Assembly: GCF_026626745.1 (NCBI RefSeq)
Contig: NZ_JAPNJW010000001.1
Location: 5,378,001 to 5,442,000 of the forward strand
From: Nannocystis sp. RBIL2
GTDB lineage: Bacteria > Myxococcota_A > Polyangia > Nannocystales > Nannocystaceae
DNA: 64,000 nt
Reading direction: 5' to 3'
Numbering within the stretch: the stretch's first letter is position 1; every line of letters begins with the position of its first letter. Position numbers and translations under genes: made by a program. The notes under the pieces are model-generated. The model was not told the origin of the DNA, made no database searches, and saw nothing but the letters and a program-made list of their open reading frames with translations. Shown piece after piece: positions 62,495 through 64,000 of the stretch.

Positions 62495-64000
62495 TCAATA
62501 CAGGTACACCGCCCCCGTGCGCGGGCCGTAGTTGTTGCTCTGGTCCCCGCCCACGCCCGTCGCCAGGCTCGCTTCGTCGGAGGTGCCCACGGCCAGGGTC
62601 GTCCCGTCTCCGGACAGCGCCAGCGCCACCCCGAAGCGATCTTTCTCGTCCGAGTTGGGCGACTTGACGTAGCTCTGCAGCTGCCACGATCCCGGCGCGC
62701 GGCGGTACACGAACACCGCCCCCGAGTCCTTGCGCGAGTTGTTGGATGGATCGCCGCCGACTCCCACGTCCGTCCCGTCCTCGCTCGGGGCACCGACCGC
62801 CAGCGTCGAGCCATCGGCAGACAGCGCCAGGCTCGTTCCGAAGCGGTCCGGCTCGGTGTCGGGCGCCTTGACGTACGCCTCGCGCACCCAGGACCCACCG
62901 GCGCGCGCGAACAGGTACACCGCCCCCGCCTCGGGCACGCTGTTGTCGGTCTCGTCGCCGTCGATGCCGGTCGCCGCGCTGCCTTCCCTGTCGGCGCTGA
63001 CCGCGATCGTCTGCCCGTCCTGCGAGATCGACACGACCCCGCCGAAGAAGTCGCTGGCGTTCGCGTTCCACGCCTTGAGGTACGCGCGCTGCGACCACTC
63101 CCCGTCGCCGTCCGCCGTGAACACGTACGCCGCGCCGCTCCACGGGGCCGCGTTATCGTGCGGGGAGTCGTCCTCGCCTGCGACGCCGCTGTCCTCGCCC
63201 GGCGCGCCGACCACCAGAGTGCGGCCATCGCCCGCGAGCGCCACCGAGGACCCGAACCCGTCCTCCGTCTCGGCGTTCGACGCCTTCACGAACTCGCGCT
63301 GCGACCAACCGTCCTCGCCGCGGGCGAACACGTACACTGCGCCCGACACCGGCGCCGCCGAGTCCGTCTGGAAGCCGTCGACCCCGGTCCCGCTGCTGCT
63401 CTCGCCCGGAGCGCCCACCGCCAGGACGTCGCCGTCGGTCGACAACGCCAGGCTCGCGCCGAACCACGCATCCGGCTTGGTGTTCGACGGCTTGACGTAC
63501 GCCTGCTGCGACCAGCTGTTGCCGTTGCGCGCGAACACGTAGACGGCCCCGGACGTGGGCGCGCTCTCGTCGCCGGCGTCGCCGTCGATGCCGAAGGCCC
63601 CGCTGTCCTCGTCCCAGGCGCCGATCGCCACCACCTCGCCGTCGCCGGAGATCGCCACCACGCCGCCGAACTGGTCCTGCGGCCCCGGGTTGAACGGCTT
63701 GAGGTACGCCTGCTGCGTCCACGTCTGCCCCGCTCGCACGAACACGTAGGCCGCGCCCGCCTCCTTGCAGCCGTTGTCGGACGCGTCGCCGTTGACCGCA
63801 GACGCGCAGCTCGACTCGAGCGACGCCCCGACCACCAGCGTCTCGCCGTCGGCCGAGAGCGCCACGCTCTGACCGAAGTAATCGTTCTTGTCGGGGTTGC
63901 TCGCCTTGAGGTAGCCGACCGCCGCGACCATCGCCGACGTCACGCGGACCGCCTCCGAGTCGGAGCAGCCGATTTCGTTGCAGGCCCGCACCACGTAGCT
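62495..64000 (-). CDS. FG-GAP repeat surface protein, 5' end cut by the window edge
   Basis: Seven repeats of about 65 residues each read FG-x-(S/V)(V/L)ALS-x-DG-x-(T/V)(L/V)(A/V)VGA, then DS or ES, G(V/I)(D/N)GD, GA(V/A)YVF and W-x-Q(Q/R)-x-Y-(L/V)KA/P, giving an FG-GAP beta-propeller. The start of the visible part is YVVRACNEIGCSDSEAV, the end of a fibronectin type III domain, so more domains lie upstream. It is probably exported and adhesive, as in other myxobacterial surface proteins. The frame is open at position 64000. There is no sorting tail at its C-terminus, which ends GAVYLY. Confidence 0.85.
   Translation of the reverse strand, partial: SYVVRACNEIGCSDSEAVRVTSAMVAAVGYLKASNPDKNDYFGQSVALSADGETLVVGASLESSCASAVNGDASDNGCKEAGAAYVFVRAGQTWTQQAYLKPFNPGPQDQFGGVVAISGDGEVVAIGAWDEDSGAFGIDGDAGDESAPTSGAVYVFARNGNSWSQQAYVKPSNTKPDAWFGASLALSTDGDVLAVGAPGESSSGTGVDGFQTDSAAPVSGAVYVFARGEDGWSQREFVKASNAETEDGFGSSVALAGDGRTLVVGAPGEDSGVAGEDDSPHDNAAPWSGAAYVFTADGDGEWSQRAYLKAWNANASDFFGGVVSISQDGQTIAVSADREGSAATGIDGDETDNSVPEAGAVYLFARAGGSWVREAYVKAPDTEPDRFGTSLALSADGSTLAVGAPSEDGTDVGVGGDPSNNSRKDSGAVFVYRRAPGSWQLQSYVKSPNSDEKDRFGVALALSGDGTTLAVGTSDEASLATGVGGDQSNNYGPRTGAVYLY

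Overview
The window looks like chromosome of a high-GC, predatory-type myxobacterium, most likely of the Nannocystis / Nannocystales type. This rests on gene style, not on a database match. The evidence is a serine protease ending in a MYXO-CTERM-like tail (Gly-Cys-Gly-Cys, hydrophobic stretch, Arg cluster), four lipoproteins with long Thr/Ser linkers after the lipobox, an ADYC-type lipoprotein, three Ser/Thr protein kinases, IgGFc-binding and FG-GAP surface proteins, and an abundance of orphan signalling genes. No rRNA, tRNA, insertion sequence, prophage or CRISPR array was seen.

Layout. 0-2.2 kb: a protein made of five tandem ribosomal L7/L12-type C-terminal domains, then a small DUF2325 gene. 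2.2-8.8 kb (minus): ADYC lipoprotein, two tandem TPR Ser/Thr kinases with near-identical 3' ends, and the fossil tail of a third. 8.9-15.1 kb: a membrane histidine kinase, a zinc-ribbon/membrane pair, a beta-propeller lipoprotein and a PAS-STAS (RsbR-like) protein. 15.3-25.1 kb: subtilase plus coupled lipoprotein, PolX with a degenerate PHP domain, a winged-helix regulator, and IgGFc-binding, HEAT-repeat and other lipoproteins. 25.3-38.7 kb: a GNAT/sirtuin pair, a second PAS-STAS protein, a stand-alone A-T-R NRPS-like enzyme, dihydroorotase, an acyl-CoA-dehydrogenase-fold oxidoreductase, an AAA/TPR protein and a phospholipase-C-like lipoprotein. 39-46.8 kb: Ku-LigD end joining, a PHA-granule-type small protein, FabV-type enoyl reductase, a frameshifted RlmI-like methyltransferase, and FKBP. 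47.2-54.1 kb: DUF3817, an Eco57I-type N6-adenine methylase with a minisatellite N-terminus, a metallophosphoesterase, a nucleotidyltransferase, and a third full Ser/Thr kinase. 54.8-59.7 kb: a tightly coupled operon of two soluble histidine kinases, a 68-codon bridging mini-ORF, a receiver-cyclase fusion and an amidohydrolase. 60.3-64 kb: a permease-ATPase ABC fusion and a truncated FG-GAP protein.

The most unusual feature is a dispersed 16-bp dyad, (A/C)TGTCY-N4-RGACA(T/G). About 60 recognisable copies occur, 16 of them perfect in the TGTCY-N4-RGACA core, where well under one would be expected by chance. Copies are often chained in a fixed 14-bp period, so that GGACATGTCC-like palindromes are separated by 4-bp spacers. 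They sit at six or seven of the ten convergent gene ends but also inside at least a dozen intact reading frames. This resembles uptake-sequence or HIP1-like motifs, or a hairpin/operator family, and is the main candidate for an undescribed system here.

Other notable items are several minisatellites built on coding or gene-end sequence, a triplicated kinase/response-regulator junction, and enzymes that have lost catalytic residues (PolX PHP, cyclase, AAA).
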